Positions 44,713 through 56,154 of a stretch of DNA of 64,000 nt are shown piece by piece. The stretch is from Omphalotus guepiniiformis (taxonomy: Eukaryota > Basidiomycota > Agaricomycetes > Agaricales > Omphalotaceae): assembly GCA_028554645.1 (NCBI GenBank), contig JAQOOI010000079.1, forward strand, positions 310,001 through 374,000, written 5' to 3'. A program made the position numbers and the translations under genes. The notes under the pieces are model-generated. The model saw only the letters and a list, made by a program, of their open reading frames with translations, did no database searches and was not told the DNA's origin. The first letter of the stretch is position 1. Each line of letters begins with the position of its first letter.

Positions 44713-44995
44713 AGAAATCACAGCAAATCCTATATTGCTCATAATCTGCATATGGGTACGCGCGGGCGGCAAGTAACTCGGGCAAGGTTTTCCCAACAGC
44801 GGCAAGTTTTTGCTCTGAATGTACGTCGTAGCTGTCAATCCAGGCTCTCGACTCAGTCCCTGCAGAGAGATAGTGAGGGTTCATAGTGGGATCGAGCGGG
44901 CACATGGACATGAGATCAGGTAGGATGAAAGACGCGGGTTTGTCCCGGGAAGGCAGAGTAGGCTTGAAACCAGTTGTTGATGTAAAGGTTGACAT
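44713..44995 (-). pseudogene. Sesquiterpene synthase, 5' part (split gene)
   Basis: N-terminal ~94 residues of a basidiomycete sesquiterpene synthase from ATG 44995: MSTFTSTTGFKPTLP, then LPDLMSMCPLDPTMNPHYLS, ESRAWIDSYDV, and ELLAARAYPYADYEQYRICC followed by DF. This is the standard sequence leading to the Asp-rich motif, which is not here; the frame runs into repeat sequence. The missing continuation (LYVLFFSDEITD) starts at 12426 on the same strand. CCDF plus LYVLFFS-DE gives the family's normal seven-residue spacing. A GT at 44712-44711 and an AG at 12428-12427 exist, but using both leaves one extra T and shifts the frame, so the original junction has been altered. Confidence 0.85.
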
Positions 44996-46085
44996 CACAA
45001 ATGGTCTTAAACGATGTTCAAAAGATCTGGAGTAGGAGAAGTCAAAGATAAGAGACGAAGTGAGTGGGTTGAGTTGAGATCAGCAGAAAGAAAGCCTTAT
45101 ATACGACTCGGAACTTGGACCAAAGCAGCTCTTCAGATATTGATGAGCTATAGGGGTTCCAGAACTTCTTTCGATGTACAGTCCGCGGAACGCCCTCCTG
45201 CTAACCCGCGTAACCACTCCTTACACCCACACTTGACCGCAGTTTCCCAACTTGGAGCCATCTTTGTTGTTGGGGAGATGATTTCACCTGCTAACTCGCC
45301 TTTTTCGAGATAGGGTTCCATCCAGTGCATCTGTGAGTAAGAGAATGGGTTGTTAGTTATCCAGAATGATAGGTAAGGATCGTCAATTAAGGGAAGGAAG
45401 AGAAAGGAAATGGATGAAGTGCCAGCGAAAAAAGCACTGAATGGAGACAATGGGATCGAAGGGTCTCAACGAAGTATACGGAGCATTCCATATTCGAGCA
45501 GTGCGCTATACGTTAGGGGCCTCGGTAGATGGGTCTACCGGAGATGAACTGTGTGCTTGAAAAGCGGGCATCGTCGTGAGTATCCTAGTCGAAGAGTCGT
45601 TTGAGACGTGACCACGTAAAGCCTCGGGGCTCATGTTACGGTTGTGCAAGAGATATGCCACAACGAGAGTCGCACTGGCCTGGTGTGTTTCATAGGCCCT
45701 AGAAACAGTCCTTTGGATACGGTTTTGAGATCGTGATCATTAATCAAGACCGACTAGCCGAGTTAGATTTTCGTAATTGGGCCGTTTGCGTGAGTTGGAG
45801 GCAGTAGAGTGCGGAACTACAGGCGATGCAGACGCCAAGGTTGGTATGCGAGAAAAGATTGCTATCGTACGCGTTGTTGGTAGCGGAGAGATATGATAGA
45901 CGTCACGCGTCACGCGTCATCTGCTTGAAGTTTCCTTTGACGCGAGTGTAATCGACATTATCAAATCACAGCTTTCCATTGTACTTTTTTGGTGGCTTGA
46001 TGTCTCGGTCAATGCGTACCAACATAACCCCTTACTTCTTCCTTACCCTTGACTTCAAACTTCAAACTTCAAATCATTGAAAGAA
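44996..46085. promoter_or_regulatory. Terpene synthase upstream region and copy 3 promoter
   Basis: No accepted gene; a 100-codon minus frame at 45148-45450 has no recognisable family. Three ACGCGT sites lie at 45869-45874, 45905-45910 and 45912-45917 (the last two in tandem, cgtcacgcgtcacgcgtcat), 169-217 bp before family copy 3, whose proximal site is mutated (atgcgt, 46012-46017). Confidence 0.5.
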
Positions 46086-46900
46086 ATGACCAGCCTGGAA
46101 TGGGACGAAAGTAATTGTAATGAAACGACGAGTATACCAGACAAGCCTTATGCTCGTCTCTCTGATAGAGCTAAGCAGGAACGTCAGAAGGTACGTGCTG
46201 GATACTGTATCGCGATTCATACAGCTATATCAACTGAATACACCCAATAGAGAACGAGGGCATATCTAGCTGTCCGTCAACCTCAGAAAAAGCTCGACCC
46301 GCGTATCCTCGAACTAGCAACGAATCGTACATTGCCTTTCGAAGAGATTCCGTATTTGCATTTCGGGTTAACGGTCCCTCCCGAGTCCTTTGACACTTGT
46401 ATCAAACGCAATTGTATAGAGGTTGATATGGGCGATACACCAGAGGAGAACGATGAGGGAGATAACATGCTGTGCGCTCTGGCGGCTGTCACGGAATTTC
46501 TTGAGGACAAGGGTGGCCTCCCAATCCGAACAGTATTTCCACTGGAAGAGCACGGTGGCAACTTTTTGTTTGCTATCGATAACACGGACACTCTTGATCA
46601 CCAGAAATTCAGAGTGTGGAAGAAGTATGCGAAGGAAGCTGTGCAGGTAATTGGGGATGAGTTGGGTCTTGGGGACCAGAAAGCGATGTGGTGGTGGGAT
46701 TCCCAGTATGGCGAGGGGTAAGTCCTCGTTTCCCTTTTTTTGAAGCATCATACGCTAAACTCATTGGCTTATGCAGTTATACATCTCCAATTCCTGACTA
46801 CAATCCGCCTCAGATTAATCCCAAGCCGAAAGTCGTGAAGCCTCGGATTCACCTTGATTTCGACATTTATGATTCCGAAAGTGGGGAAGAGACCGAGTAA
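46086..46900 (+). CDS. Orphan 'MWWWD' family, copy 3 (231 aa)
   Basis: Exons 46086-46190, 46251-46717 and 46777-46900. Subgroup B, marked by NRTLPFEEIPYLHFGL, ESFDTCIKRN and EVDMGDTPEEND where subgroup A has a SGTMPFDKIP-type segment. The core ends GLGDQKAMWWWDSQYGEG, and the tail DIYDSESGEETE is shared with copies 5, 8 and 9. Exon 1 has ESNCNETTSIPDKPYARLSD with QERQK instead of QECQK. All junctions are canonical and the frame is open. Close to copy 9, with which it shares the DMGDTPE block. Confidence 0.85.
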
Positions 46901-47872
46901 CCATATATTTTCGACATCAATTATCTTCTGTATCCGTTGTCTATATGCTGTATCATCGCTCTCTCCTGATGGCTTACCTACCTCGCTTTATGAAGAGTTC
47001 ATTGTCAAGCTACATGCTATTGAACTGGCCGAGTTTCCTTGCTTAGTTTCTGGCCAGGTAACAACTTTACGTGTACATTGTCAGGCTGGAATTAGTGCGT
47101 CTTTTTTTACAACTACTCCACTACTTTCAGGGCTTTGGGTCGCGGTGCAACTATCGTTGTGGTGTATCTCATGCACAATTGTAGCACGAGCCCCGATGCA
47201 GCTTTGGTACTCACTTGAAAGGCTAGGCTAGTGTTAGAGGTACGTCTATCTTCAAACTCATGATGACGTTATGGCTCATTTATAGTTCCAGCCCGACCCC
47301 TGGATTCCATGCGCAACTTCCATCAAGCCTCCTTCAGGATCGCTCAGAAGTACAAGCATACTCGTATGTTATACATGGCAGTGCAGTTGAGGAATCCACT
47401 GTGAGTGCGTGTACAGTCTTTCTTCGTGTCTGACTGATAACCTGACTCATAGATCGCGACAGCACGGGGTCCTTCACTTCAACCAATATGTTTGCCCGCT
47501 TTTCCAGTACCCCTTCCGACTCCATGCCCACAACTCCCCAACTCTACCTCCCCACGTCTACGCATTCGCTACAAAAAGAGCTCGCTGTACGTGAGTATAT
47601 GCTCAACCATGGCGAGCTCGGTCCTGCGACACTTGCGACGATGTCTCCCAAAACCTCTGGCCGACCGTCTATGAACCCAACCTCCCTCTCGACACACGTC
47701 CTCGTCGTCCGTCCAGTCTGTCGTTCCGTGGAGCGCTAGGGTATTTGTCGACCATTGAACGGCTCGCCCTCGATGTCTCCAAAATATGACTATATATGGA
47801 AACTGAACCGGGCGTGAGTTATATAAACACCCTGAAGAAACCCAAAAACAACCAACTGCAACCTCGCTAAGG
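46901..47872. other. Copy 3 3' flank and spacer
   Basis: The first ~340 bp (ctgtatccgttgtctatatg, tttggccaggtaacaac-type words) is the 3' flank shared by subgroup B copies. 47240-47790 has only short overlapping frames (e.g. MRNFHQASFRIAQKYKHTR) with no recognised family. A TATA-like tatataaac at about 47820 precedes copy 4. Confidence 0.4.
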
Positions 47873-48708
47873 ATGACTTCCTCCGACATGGAATGGGACG
47901 AAAACATCTGTCAGGAAACCACAGGCACACCAGATAGGCCTTATGCTCGACTCACTGATAGGGCTGAGCAGGAGTGTCGGAAGGTACGTGCAAACAAAAT
48001 ACGATGAATACCAGAACGAGTAGCTGAAGCTCCGCTATAGCGATTCCGGGCCTATCTAGCTGTTCGGTCACCTCAGGAAGAACTCGACCCACGTATCATC
48101 GAGCTAGCAACGAGTGGCACAATGCCACTTGACGCGGTTCCGTATCTGCATTACGGGCTCAAGGTGCCTTTTGACGCTATCGAGCCCTGCATCTCCCGCA
48201 ATAGTATAAAGGTTGACTTGCGTGGAACGTCAGAGTACTCCGAGAGACAGGACCCGGTGTTCGCTCTGCAAGCTGTCCAAACATTTGTCCAGCGCAAGAC
48301 TAATCTCACAATCGACACGGCATTTGCTCTAGGAGAGCGCACCGACCACGTTCTGTTTGCTCTGGATAGTACCGACATACTTCGTCATAGAAAATTCAAT
48401 TTCTTCAAGGAACGTAAAGACCATGCTTTACAGGTAATCCGGGATGTGTTCGATCTTGGGGAGCAGAAGGCGATGTGGTGGTGGGATGCCAAGTATGGCT
48501 TGAAGTACGTCTTGTTTTCCGTTTCTTAAGGATATGGTAGACTTATTGACATATATGCAGTTATACTTCTCCAATCCCCGAATACAACCCACCTCAAATC
48601 AATCCGAAGCCAAAGGTGTCATTGATTCGGAGGCACATTGACTTCAACTCTTCTGATTCCGACCTCGATTCCGACAGCAGTGGCAGCGAGACCGAGTGCC
48701 CGGACTGA
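47873..48708 (+). CDS. Orphan 'MWWWD' family, copy 4 (240 aa)
   Basis: Exons 47873-47983, 48041-48504 and 48561-48708. Subgroup A. Exon 1 is two codons longer (MTSSDMEWDENICQETTG). The core has DAVPYLHYGLKVPFDAIEPC, RKTNLTIDTAFALGERTDH and DLGEQKAMWWWDAKYGLK; a charged insert (FFKERKDHALQ) replaces the usual LW..FIGPALQ. The tail runs DSDLDSDSSGSETECPD, longer than in other copies and with a Cys. This tail form recurs in the relics at about 50860 and 56325, so a copy-4-like gene was part of later duplications. Confidence 0.83.
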
Positions 48709-49859
48709 TTGTAATTTTATTGCAGGTTGTTTTTTGTATCCATTTTCTATATCTTGTACACAACTCTCTACTCGGTGTCTTGTCTTCCATCGCTTTTATC
48801 GAAATGTTTGACGAAGCTGTCATTTAGTGAGCTCTGATGAATTGCCGAGTTCCTTGCTTAGCTTTTTTTTTTACCAGAATACCTAATACCTTCCCGAGCA
48901 ACCTTTCTACTTCGAAGTACGATGTTATCTGTGTAAGAACCTTGATGTCCTGCGCACTGAGGTCGTCGCACCTTGAATCGCCCTTGACGAACCTGAACCA
49001 TTTTGAGAATGGGATGCAAATGCCTGCCAGCAAGGAACAACTTGTAGGGCTAAGAGGAAAATGTCGAACGCGACCGCCGGCACCATACAACCATACTGAC
49101 TGAATACACCCAATAGAGAACGCTGAGGGCATTTCTCGAATGACCATTACTGTCTACTTTGCGAGAAGTGAACCACGGCTTGAGGATGAGTGTAGAAGAC
49201 ATACTTGCATGTATCTTTACGCTGGATGTTCGGTTTTCGACTGTGTACCTAGTCTAGCTTCGTATTTGTTCGTACTACGTAGACTCAGTGGCAAATGCGA
49301 ACGACACAAGCAATGGCATGACTCATGATGATGACTCTGTACGCCTTTGTGTAATTACCATTATTGCCGAACCTTTAGCTTTAGGTTTGGCTCCGTACAA
49401 GAATCCTGTTCATGGCGTGTTCGTTTTGCCCACGTCCCACGGTACATATATAAACTTATTATAAATATAACATTCCACGGAACAATTACTCAGCAGGATC
49501 ATCCGTATTCTCGATCGACCTTTTTTTTTTTTTCGCTCTCTACAATTCCATAATTTCCATTCACTGATTAGTATGTCTGCAAACCAACTCGAAAACCAGG
49601 GGCGGGATGCTCTAGATTTTGATATGTGGTGCAGTGCGCTTGATAAAGAAATACAAAACAACAATTGTCATGTTATTATGACTACGTAACATAATTGCAA
49701 GGAAGGTTCGGCCCTCGCCGCTTGCAGCCATACCCCCCTCATCTAATCCATTGTACTTCCTTTAGTGGCTTGATGTCTCGTTCAACGCGTACCAACATGA
49801 CCCTTATTCCTCCTTACTCTTGACTATAAACAGCTTCGAACTTCAAATCGTTAAAATAA
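48709..49859 (+). pseudogene. Relic of family sequence in the copy 4-5 spacer
   Basis: At about 49085-49130 'actgaatacacccaatagagaacgctgagggc' matches the end of intron 1 and start of exon 2 of subgroup B, with a 3-bp insertion, then stops matching. Next comes the flank repeat (tctactttgcgagaagtgaa to gtacgcctttgtgtaat, 49150-49355) also found at about 4675 and about 56540. No complete gene. ACGCGT at 49785-49790 lies 70 bp before copy 5. Confidence 0.6.
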
Positions 49860-50675
49860 ATGGCCAGCCTGGAATGGGACGAGACTATATGTCACGAAAC
49901 AACGAGTATACCAGAAAAGCCTTATGCTCGTCTCTCTGATAGAGCCAAGCAGGAATGTCAGAAGGTATGCGCTAGATACTACTGCAACGCGATTATACGA
50001 CCGTATTGACTGAATTCACACAATAGAAAACGAGGGCTTTCCTAGCTGTCCGTCAACCTCAGAAAAAACTCGACCCGCGTATCCTCGAGCTAGCAATGAA
50101 TCGCCCATCGGATGACCATGACGAAGAGCTTCCGTATCTGCATTATGGGCTCAAGGTTTCTCCTGAATCTTTTGAGCCTTACATCAAGCGCAATGGCATA
50201 AAGGTTGCTCTTCGCGATACACCAGATTACAATGAGGAACTGGACATGCTGTTCGTTTTCAATGCCATCGAGAAACATCTTCAGATGAAGGGTGGCCTCC
50301 GAATCGAATCAGTATTTGCACTGGAAGAGCGCAATGACCAAATTTTGCTCGCTCTGGATAACACCGAGACTCTTCATCACCAGAAATTCAGAGTGTGGAA
50401 GAAGTATGCGAAGGAAGCTGTGCAGGTAATCGGGGATGAGTTGGGTCTCGGGGACCAGAAGGCGATGTGGTACTGGGATCACCATTACGGCGTGGGGTAA
50501 GTCCTCGTTTCCCGGTTCTTGAGCATACGCTAAACTCATTGGCTTATGCAGTTATACGTCTCCAATTCCCGACTACAATCCGCCTCAAATTAATCCCAAG
50601 CCGAAAGTCGTGAAGCCTCGGATTCCCTTTGATTTCGACATTTATGATTCCGAAAGTGGGGAAGAGACCGAGTAG
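49860..50675 (+). CDS. Orphan 'MWWWD' family, copy 5 (232 aa)
   Basis: Exons 49860-49964, 50027-50496 and 50552-50675. Subgroup B variant with MNRPSDDHDEELPYLHYGLK, SFEPYIKRNGIKVALRDTPD and a tyrosine in the core (GDQKAMWYWDHHYG), shared only with copy 8. In exon 2 it differs from copy 8 at very few residues; the two lie in a segmental duplication. The introns are canonical (GTATGC/AATAG, GTAAGT/TGCAG). Nothing is broken. Confidence 0.85.
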
Positions 50676-51425
50676 CCATATATTTTCAACATCATTCATC
50701 TTCTGTATCCGTTGTCTATATGCTGTATCATCGCTCTCTCCTGGTGGCTTACATACCTCGCTTTATGAAAAGTTCATCATCAAACTACATACTTAGCTCA
50801 CTCTGTTGAACTCGGCCGAGTTTTCCTTGCTTAGTTTTTGGCCAGGTAACAACTCTATCTCGATTCCGACCTCGATTCCGACAGCAGTGACAGCGAGATC
50901 GAGTGCCCGGCCTGATTGTTACAAATTACTTCCTGTATTAGTTGTCTATATATTGTATCATATTTCGTGAGCTCTGTTGTACTGGACGAAATCCTTTGCT
51001 TAGCTTTTGGCCAGGACACCTGACAACATTGAATGGGACGACAACCATTGTGACAAGACTACAGGGTGGACCTGACAAGCCTTAAAAGACATACTACGTG
51101 TATCTTTACACTGGAAGTTCGGTTTTCGACTGTGTACTACTAGACTCAGTCTACGTAAGGCACAAGGACTTACCATTTTCGAAGCAAGTGTGTCAAGCGA
51201 GTGCGCGGCCGCGAAGTGAACCTGAACCTGTCTCCCCAATGTTGCTTTCGGTTGGTCCTAGCGGGGTCTGATCATTCAGTGATGTCTTCATAAACAAAAT
51301 TACACTGGCAAAATTTTGAATTCTTTCTCACTATCATTTACATGGTGAAATACAACTAAACCCGAATGACTTGTTTGATCATCTAAAGGCCCCGCGACAC
51401 CCACGACGACGGTCGTCGACTGGTT
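50676..51425 (+). pseudogene. Family relics downstream of copy 5
   Basis: 50856-50915 is an orphan exon 3 tail (SDLDSDSSDSEIECPA then stop). 51022-51095 is an eroded exon 1 (gaatgggacgacaaccattg, acaagactacag, gacctgacaagcc) with stops and no exon 2. The same pair follows copy 8 at 56320-56540. Confidence 0.7.
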
Positions 51426-52777
51426 CTACGTACGCTGAACAGTTTGGCTTCTCGTTTTTGCAGGGGTGGTTGGAACGGTGTCGGAATGCTCTTCTCCTGT
51501 GGATTGGTAGCAGTCAGAGGTGTGGGCTTCATCTGAAGATTTAGTGTCGGGGAGCAGTTTCGTATCCTCTGGAGGTGGCCAGTTGGCAGGAGCCTTATTC
51601 AAGGTCGGCATCTGCTCAAATACCTCGCAAGCCTCCACAAACAGTATCTTCTGCACGTCCTCTATGATCGTTATAGTGTTCTGAACAAGGAGTCAAAAAG
51701 AGGTCAGCATCGGCCAGTGAAACCGTATTGATCACCTACCCGGAGGTGAACAGTCGGCGGAACGCCCTTCTCCTCAGATACCGGTGGATCAAAAAATGAA
51801 TTCTGGAAGGTTAATTCACCTGCGTTCGCATGGGGGGGACTGCACATTGCCCGAAGTGCCATTCGAAGTTGCGGCGACAGGCTAGTAATGTCTCGCCACC
51901 CATCTCTATCCCGGGTGGTAGGTGCCAATGTAAACATCGGTTCGGCAAAGTACATCAAGGTCGGAAGGTTTCGCCTATCCAGGACTGCCTCGCATTGTGT
52001 GATCGCTTTTGGGGCTTGCTGCTTGTCTTCTGTGTGCTCCTCAAGCGCCATGCGTTTTGTGGGTTCGGGGTAGGCAGCTGGGTCAGACACCAATGCCCGG
52101 GCACGCTGAAACAGTTCCACACTCAGACGGAACTCTTTGTCTACAGATGATTGGAAGGATTTAAACTCTTCCTTCCCTTCCACCCGTCGCCTCAAGACAC
52201 CCAGCGCTTTAACAAGTGATTTCTCCTGGCGCTGCACCCAATTCCAGGAAGGCAAACTGAGTGCGCCGGTCGTTTTCGGATTTTCCCATTCTAGCAACGC
52301 AAATAGGACTCCTTGTGAGAAGAGCATACGGTAGCGCTGGGCTTCAGGATATGTTTGAAAAGCCGCCAGTGCTTGATCGCGCATCTGGCCATAGTGCCGA
52401 GTGAATGCTTCAGCGAACTGCGTCCTATACTGGACTGTTAGGGGCAAGTCACTATCAGAGGGGTTCAACTTGGGAAACCCTTTGACTTCCCACCACCCTC
52501 GCAAGATACTGGATACTTCGCCGACTCCAGCATAAGAACAGAGAAAAGAACCGAAGTCAGGATAGTGTTTGCGTCCGTGATTCTCCAGTTGGGCCTGGGG
52601 GATCATCGAAAACGTCGCATCTCCGTGGAGAACAGTTGCGGCGTGAATAACAAGTAGTAGAGACAGAAACCCATAACATGCCGTCTCCCCTGCTTCTGGA
52701 CGACTGGCGACGTAAACCAGACCATTCAGTGTGCGTATAAACTCGTCTGAAGTATAGCCAACTTTCTCTTGCGCCAT
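51426..52777 (-). CDS. Unknown protein, 2 exons, 430 aa
   Basis: Exons 52777-51740 and 51680-51426 join in phase 0 (CGG|GTAGGT ... GTTCAG|AAC). Starts MAQEKVGYTSDEFIRTLNGL; conserved-looking blocks are ETACYGFLSLLLVIHAATVL, YPDFGSFLCSYAGVGEVSSI, LRGWWEVKGFP, HYGQMRDQALAAFQTYPEAQ and RNLPTLMYFAEPMFTLAP. The C-terminal 60 residues are Ser/Thr/Pro/Asp-rich (low complexity). Hydrophobic segments occur but no clear signal peptide. I do not recognise the family. It is the only non-family gene inside the array and lies on the opposite strand to its neighbours; the 380-bp gap to copy 6 may hold a divergent promoter. Confidence 0.65.
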
Positions 52778-53101
52778 GGACTATAGCAGATAATCAGTAT
52801 GAAGCGAGTAGGGCAGTCTTCACTGAGTTACTTAGATATAGTATGTGGGGTCACTGGCAACGAGAGAAGGAAAAAATGATGGACTGTGGCACAGAAATCT
52901 GGCCCGGTATAAATACCAAAACAACTTCGCCATCATCAGCCCCAAAACGTGAACAATAAACTAATGCGGAGAAATGGCCACAGTTCTTAACAAAAGCAGG
53001 TCTATTGTCCCATTGAAAGAAGAACTTCCTTGTGTAGGTGCCGGTGGCTGTGGCGGTGGGTCGAGGGTTGCTATATATGGGAATCGACCCTTGTTTATGG
53101 C

Positions 53102-53120
53102 ATATATAAAGGCTACGCGT
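53102..53120 (+). promoter_or_regulatory. Core promoter of copy 6: TATA plus ACGCGT
   Basis: atatataaa at 53102-53110 followed by ACGCGTCG at 53115, 45-40 bp before the ATG. The same arrangement (tatataagtaag then ACGCGTCG) precedes copy 11 on the minus strand. Confidence 0.55.
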
Positions 53121-53159
53121 CGATTATGAACCCCCCAACCTTCAAACAATTGTTCAAAG

Positions 53160-53972
53160 ATGCCTTCACTGGACTGGGACGAAGATGTCTGTCGTGAAAC
53201 AACGACTACACCAGACATGCCTTATCCTCATCTCACTGATAGGGCTAAGCAGGAATGTCAAAAGGTATGTGCTAGATACTGCAACACGAGCCGTACAACC
53301 ATGTTGACTGACTTCACCCAATAGAAAACGATGGCTTATTTGGCCGTCCGTCAACCTCAGGAAAAACTCGACCCGCGTATCCTTGAGCTAGCGAAGAATC
53401 GCACATTGCCTTTCGAACAGATCCCGTATTTGCACTATGGGTTAAAGGTCTCTCCGAAGTCTTTTGACCCTTGCATCAAACGCAACCATATAGAGGTTGA
53501 TCCGCGCGACACACCAGAGCACGATGAGGGAGAGGACATGCTTAACGCTCTGGAGGCTATCAAGAAATTTCTTCAGGACAAGGGTGGTCTCTCAATCCGA
53601 ACAGTATTTCCACTGGAAGAGGTTAATGACCACTTTTTGTTTGCTCTGGATAATACGGATACTCTTCGTCACCAGAGATTTACCAAGCAGTGGAAGAAGT
53701 ATGCGGATGAAGCTCTGCAGGTAATGCGGGATGAGTTGGGTCTTGGGGACCAGAAGGCGATGTGGTGGTGGGATTCCCAGTATGGCGTGGGGTAAGTCTC
53801 GTTTCCCGTTCTTGAAGCATACGCTAGACTCATTGGCATATTCAGATATACATCTCCAATTCCCGACTACAATCCGCCTCAAATCAATCCCAAGCCGAGT
53901 GTGTTCAAGACTCGGATTCACTTTAATTTCGACTCTTCTGATTCCGAAAGCGGGAGCGAGTCGCCGTTATAA
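53160..53972 (+). CDS. Orphan 'MWWWD' family, copy 6 (232 aa)
   Basis: Exons 53160-53264, 53325-53791 and 53846-53972. Subgroup B with NRTLPFEQIPYLHYGLKVSP, SFDPCIKRNHIEVDPRDTPE and DELGLGDQKAMWWWDSQYGV. Exon 1 begins MPSLDWDEDVCRETTTTPD, the same MPS start as copy 11. The exon 3 tail ends FDSSDSESGSESPL, unlike the GEETE tail of its subgroup. Exon 2 begins KTMAYLAVRQPQ. All sites are canonical. Confidence 0.85.
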
Positions 53973-54297
53973 TTGTATTTTCGACATCAGTTATATCCTG
54001 TATCCGTTGTGTATATCCTGTATCATCACTCTATTGTCCTCTATCGTTGTTCGAAAAAGTTCGACGAAACTATGTACTTAGTGAGTTTTGTTGAACTGGC
54101 CGACTTAGCATTTAGCGCTTAGCCTTTGTCCAGGAACTTCGACCATCAACATATGAGTGCAAACAAATTTACAATGGCTTGGTGGATGTGGCTCAGTCGA
54201 TTGTGTGACACGTTGTTTAAATGTTTGTATCTTCATGTCCTGCACCCCGAGTCGCCCCAAATTCAACTTGAACGTTGAACCGCTGACTCCTTGACGT

Positions 54298-55127
54298 ATG
54301 ATGACCTCTTGGAATGGGACGAAAACATTATCAAGGAAACCGTGGCAGGTACACCCGACCGTCCTCACATTCAGCTTTCAGATAGGGCGAAGCAAGAGTG
54401 TAAGAAGGTACGCGCTACGAGTTCAACTTAGGACCACCGTAACTGAAAACTTCTACCTGCCTTTAACCCACAGAGAATCAGGGCTTATGTGGCTGTCCGA
54501 CAACCTCAAGAACACCTCGACCCACGTATCGTCAAACTAAATCAAGATCGCGCGATGCCTTTGAGCGAGAAGCCATATCTGCACTACGGCCTCATCTTTA
54601 ATCCCTTAACTGCTCTCGAGCCTTGCATTGTCCGCAATGGTCTTGAAGTAGATTTGCGTGGGAGCCCCGAGTATGAAGAGTCGAACGACCTAAGATACGC
54701 TATGAAAGCTGTCCTGGCATTTCTAGGGAAAAAGTCTGGTTTCAAGCTCACCACGGTCATGCCGCTCGAAGAGATTGGTGGCCATGTTTTGATTGCTCTG
54801 GATAACACGGACAAGCTTGGTTACAGGGTATACAAGAAACAGTGGAATGGATTTATTGGCCCTGCGCTACAGATAATCCGGGATGAGCTTGGTCTTGGGG
54901 AGCAGAAGGCTATGTGGTGGTGGGATGCTGAGTATGGTTTAAGATAAGTTTAAATTCGCGTTTGTTGAGGACATGCCACCTAGACTCACTGTAAAACCCC
55001 AAGATATGTATCTCCAATCCCTGACTACAATCCGCCTCAAATCAATGAGAAATTTCACAAGCTGCAAGCGTTGGACGACCTTGATACCGACTCCTCCGAT
55101 AGTGAGAGTGAAAGTGAACCTGAGTAA
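54298..55127 (+). pseudogene. Orphan 'MWWWD' family, copy 7 (broken)
   Basis: Subgroup C, with QDRAMPLSEKPYLHYGLI and LGKKSGFKLTTVMPLEEIGG. Two lesions. First, exon 1 (54301-54407) reads ATGACCTCTTGGAATGG where copy 10 has ATGACCTCTTTGGAGTGG; the missing T puts the ATG out of frame with the rest of exon 1, and no other in-frame ATG precedes it. Second, the exon 2 donor is AAGATAAGTT instead of a GTAAGT-type site, so exon 2 (from 54474) runs into a stop. Exon 2 itself (LGLGEQKAMWWWDAEYGL) and the exon 3 coding sequence (VSIPDYNPPQ-type block through a stop at 55127) remain recognisable, so the damage is recent. Confidence 0.85.
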
Positions 55128-55336
55128 CTGGGGCTGATTGCTATCTAAGACTGGGCACTGACAAGCGACACAGCGATGGTATGACTCATGACAATGACTC
55201 TGTACGCCTTTGTGTAATCAGCATTATCTCAATCTTTGTACTTTCTTATAGTTCTCGTTCAACGCGTACCAATATGACCCTTATTCCTCCTTACTCTTGA
55301 CCTCAAACAGCTTCGAACCTCAAATCATTGAAATAA

Positions 55337-56154
55337 ATGGCCAGCCTGGAATGGGACGAGACTATTTGTCACGAAACAACGAGTATACCGGAAAAGCCTT
55401 ATGCTCGTCTCTCTGATAGAGCTAAGCAGGAACGTCAGAAGGTACGTGCTGGATACTGTATCGCGATTCATACGACCGTATTAACTGAATTCGCTCAATA
55501 GAGAACGAGAGCATATCTAGCTGTCCGTCAACCTCAGAAAAAGCTCGACCCGCGTATCCTCGAGCTAGCAATGAATCGCACATCGGATGACCATGACGAA
55601 GAGCTTCCGTATCTGCATTATGGGCTCAAGGTCTCTCCTGAATCTTTTGAGCCTTACATCAAGCGCAATGGTATAAAGGTTGCTCTTCGCGATACACCAG
55701 ATTACAATGAGGAACTGGACATGCTGTTCGTTTTCAATGCCATCGAGAAACATCTTCAGATGAAGGGTGGCCTCCGAATCGAATCAGTATTTGCACTGGA
55801 AGAGCGCAATGACCAAATTTTGCTCGCTCTGGATAACACCGAGACTCTTCATCACCAGAAATTCAGAGTGTGGAAGAAGTATGCGAAGGAAGCTGTGCAG
55901 GTAATTCGGGACGAGTTGGGTCTCGGGGACCAGAAGGCGATGTGGTACTGGGATCACCATTACGGCGTTGGGTAAGTCCTCGTTTCCCGTTTTTTGAAGC
56001 ATCATACGCTAAACTTTTTGGCTTATGCAGTTATACATCTCCAATCCCCGACTACAATCCGCCTCAGATTAATCCCAAGCCGAAAGTGGTGAAGCCTCGG
56101 ATTCCCTTTGATTTCGACATTTATGATTCCGAAAGTGGGGAAGAGACCGAGTAA
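55337..56154 (+). CDS. Orphan 'MWWWD' family, copy 8 (232 aa)
   Basis: Exons 55337-55441, 55502-55971 and 56031-56154. Near twin of copy 5: the same MNRTSDDHDEELPYLHYGLK start of the core and AMWYWDHHYG; in exon 2, T for P near the start and R for G in VIRDELGLGDQ. Exon 1 has QERQK (copy 5 has QECQK), and intron 1 resembles copy 3, so small conversion tracts between copies are likely. ACGCGT lies at 55262-55267. Confidence 0.85.

Noticed and set aside
45148..45450. 100-codon minus-strand frame upstream of the terpene synthase
   Set aside because: No family, no supporting splice context; may be 5' flank of the terpene synthase.
47240..47790. Overlapping short plus-strand frames between copies 3 and 4
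   Set aside because: No consistent splice model or recognisable domain; left as spacer.
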